Of a DNA stretch of 18,845 nt, positions 17,131-18,845 are shown in pieces (positions within the stretch are counted from its first letter, which is position 1; the number at the start of each line of letters is the position of its first letter). The notes under the pieces are model-generated. The model had not been told where the DNA came from. It did no database searches and saw nothing but the letters and a program-made list of their open reading frames with translations. The position numbers were made by a program, and so were the translations under genes. The DNA comes from Gammaproteobacteria bacterium (lineage in GTDB: Bacteria > Pseudomonadota > Gammaproteobacteria > Steroidobacterales > Steroidobacteraceae). The stretch is taken from assembly GCA_030040525.1 (NCBI GenBank), contig JASHTN010000089.1, positions 1 through 18,845 of the forward strand, written 5' to 3'.

Positions 17131-18845
17131 GTGGACATCGGGGCTGAGCTGCGCCAGGGCGCGACCCTGCATCGGCAGGGCCGCCTTGCCGAAGCCGAGC
17201 GCTGCTTCGCCCGCGTTCTCGAGCTCGATCCCTCGAGCTTCGAGGCGCTCCACATGCTCGGGCTGATCGCCGCGCAGACCGGTCGCAGCGCGCGCGCCGT
17301 CGAGCTCCTCGCCCGCGCCGTCTCGGTCAACGACAGAGTCGGCGCCGCGCATCAACACCTGGGCCTCGCGCTCAAGAACCTCGGACGGCAGGCTGAGGCG
17401 CTCGAGAGCCTCGAGCGCGCCGTGGCGCTGCGCCCCGACTCTGCGGCGGCGCACGCGAACCTGAGCGCGTTGCTCCTCGAGATGGGGCGCTCCGAGGCGG
17501 CACTCGCCAGCGCCGAGCAGGCGCTGCAGCTCTCGCGCGACTTCCGGCCCGCGCACCTCAACCGCGCCGCGGCGCTCCGCGCTCTCGGCCGCCGGCCGGA
17601 AGCGCTGGCCGCTTACGAGCGGGTGATCGCACTCGAGCCGCGCAGCGCCATCGTCCGGATCCTGCGCGGTGACCTGCTGCTGGCGCTCGACGCCGCCCTG
17701 CAGGCGCTCGAGAGCTACCACCGCGCGCTCGAGCTGCAGCCCGACATGCCGGAAGCGCTCGGCGGCTGCAGCGTCGCGCTCCTGTCGCTCGGTCGTGCCG
17801 GCGAAGCACTGGCCTTCGCGCAGCGCGCGCTCGCGCTCTACCCCGACTCGGCGCGCATCCAGGCCAATGCCGCCAGCGTGCACCTGGCGCTGAAGCGTCC
17901 GCAGCAGGCCCTCGATCATGCCGACCGTGCCGTGGAGCTGCAGCCGGATCTCTTCGAGGGGCACAATAGCCGCGCCGCCGCGCTCGCGGCGCTCCATCGC
18001 CCCGAGTCCGCGCGCGCAGCGTACGGGCGGGCGCTCGCGCTGCGCGCCAACTCGGTGGAGGCGCTCTGCGGCCTCGGCCGGGCGTGCAACGAGATGGGCG
18101 AGCGCGCGGCCGCCCGTGACGCCTGGCGCCGCGCGCTCGCGCTCGAGCCGGATCACCCGCCGGCGCACGTCGGTCTTCTCGCGGCCACCATCCCGGTGAT
18201 CGCCGCATCCTCCGATGAGATCGGCCAGGCCCGGCAGGAGCTCGCCGCACAGCTCACCCGGTTCGAGACCTGGGTCGCGGGCCGGACGCTCGATGAGCCG
18301 GCCGTCGTCAGCCTCCTCCCCTCGTTCTATCTCGCCTACCAGGAGCGTCCTAACAGGGAGCTCCTCGTCCGCTGGGGCTCGCTGTGCGCGGCACTCATGC
18401 AGCGCTGGGCGCAGCGGCAGCCACCGCCGCAACCCGCCAGCGCTCCGACCGACGGGCGAACGCGCCTCGGCATCGTGACCGCGCACGCCTTCAACCACTC
18501 GGTGTTCCGCGCGCTGGTCGGTGGATGGCTCGCGTGCCTCGAGCCGCAGCGCGTGCACATCAGCCTCTTCCATCTCGCAGCCGAGCAGGACCGCGCCACC
18601 GCGGCGGCCCGGGCCCGCGCGGAGGTGATCGAGTGCGCCGGCCGCTCGCTCGAGGAATGCGTCCGGGCGATTCGCGATCGCTGCATCGAGGTACTGCTCT
18701 ACCCGGAAGTCGGCATGGACGGCATGACGCTCGAGCTCGCAAGCCTGCGACTCGCGCGGCACCAGGTCGCCTCCTGGGGTCACCCCGAGACGACGGGCTT
18801 GCCGACGATCGACTACTTCCTGTCGGCCGAGGCGTTCGAGCCGGC
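17131..18845 (+). CDS. TPR-repeat O-GlcNAc-transferase-like (GT41) protein, 3' end cut by window edge
   Basis: 571 residues visible, open to the edge. An in-frame TGA at 17116 limits the start; the first candidate is the GTG at 17131, without a clear ribosome site, so a later start is possible. Residues ~4-347 are about ten 34-residue tetratricopeptide repeats (e.g. LGRQAEALESLERAVALRPD, AYERVIALEP). From ~445 a glycosyltransferase-like domain begins with RLGIVTAHAFNHSVFRALV. It reaches the conserved WGHPETTGLPTIDYFLS near 548-565, characteristic of bacterial SPINDLY/OGT-like proteins. Such enzymes add sugars to proteins; targets are unknown. The C-terminal nucleotide-sugar-binding part is missing from the window. 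It follows the aldehyde dehydrogenase by 65 nt on the same strand, but nothing links the functions. Confidence 0.85.
   Translation, partial: MDIGAELRQGATLHRQGRLAEAERCFARVLELDPSSFEALHMLGLIAAQTGRSARAVELLARAVSVNDRVGAAHQHLGLALKNLGRQAEALESLERAVALRPDSAAAHANLSALLLEMGRSEAALASAEQALQLSRDFRPAHLNRAAALRALGRRPEALAAYERVIALEPRSAIVRILRGDLLLALDAALQALESYHRALELQPDMPEALGGCSVALLSLGRAGEALAFAQRALALYPDSARIQANAASVHLALKRPQQALDHADRAVELQPDLFEGHNSRAAALAALHRPESARAAYGRALALRANSVEALCGLGRACNEMGERAAARDAWRRALALEPDHPPAHVGLLAATIPVIAASSDEIGQARQELAAQLTRFETWVAGRTLDEPAVVSLLPSFYLAYQERPNRELLVRWGSLCAALMQRWAQRQPPPQPASAPTDGRTRLGIVTAHAFNHSVFRALVGGWLACLEPQRVHISLFHLAAEQDRATAAARARAEVIECAGRSLEECVRAIRDRCIEVLLYPEVGMDGMTLELASLRLARHQVASWGHPETTGLPTIDYFLSAEAFEP

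Noticed and set aside
17035..18783. 582-codon minus-strand frame opposite the TPR protein
   Set aside because: The plus-strand frame shows regular TPRs and a conserved glycosyltransferase motif; the antisense frame has only Arg/Glu/Gly-rich sequence.

Overview
The window is GC-rich (visually about two thirds G+C) chromosomal DNA, most likely from a gammaproteobacterium (Steroidobacterales/Nevskiales/Xanthomonadales type is my inference). The main clue is the order uvrC - pgsA - tRNA-Gly - tRNA-Cys, which is typical of that class (compare E. coli uvrC-pgsA-glyW-cysT-leuZ). A class II DAHP synthase and PEP-CTERM/exosortase genes also fit.

Region 1 (1-6947) is an extracellular-matrix module. 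On the minus strand lie prsK (membrane histidine kinase) and prsR (sigma-54 enhancer-binding response regulator, running off the left edge), overlapping by 20 nt. Divergently there are two PEP-CTERM surface-protein genes. They are preceded by a textbook sigma-54 -24/-12 promoter and, further upstream, a repeated motif that could be the PrsR enhancer. A third PEP-CTERM gene faces them across a bidirectional terminator. It is divergent from an XrtA-type polysaccharide deacetylase gene. No exosortase gene is in the window.

Region 2 (6948-9818) holds a small fibronectin-III lipoprotein gene on the minus strand, preceded by a GEMM/c-di-GMP-I type riboswitch with its own sigma-70-like promoter. Then come tRNA-Cys (minus), an OFA-family MFS transporter gene on the plus strand (its C-terminus looks like a fused 'small subunit'), and tRNA-Gly (minus). 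The transporter splits the usual tRNA-Gly/tRNA-Cys pair, and I see no tRNA-Leu.

Region 3 (9819-14298, minus strand) is a compact run: class II DAHP synthase, family-5 (UDGb) uracil-DNA glycosylase, uvrC, pgsA, tRNA-Gly. It joins aromatic biosynthesis, base- and nucleotide-excision repair and phospholipid synthesis in one likely transcription unit.

Region 4 (14355-18845, plus strand) starts with a saccharopine dehydrogenase-like gene overlapping by 4 nt an ALDH7-type alpha-aminoadipate semialdehyde dehydrogenase gene, i.e. the lower part of lysine degradation by the saccharopine route. It ends with a TPR/O-GlcNAc-transferase-like protein cut by the right edge.

The most interesting signals are regulatory: the sigma-54 promoter and repeats between prsK and the PEP-CTERM genes, and the cyclic-dinucleotide riboswitch in front of the lipoprotein gene. 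Together they suggest a matrix locus under both two-component and second-messenger control.
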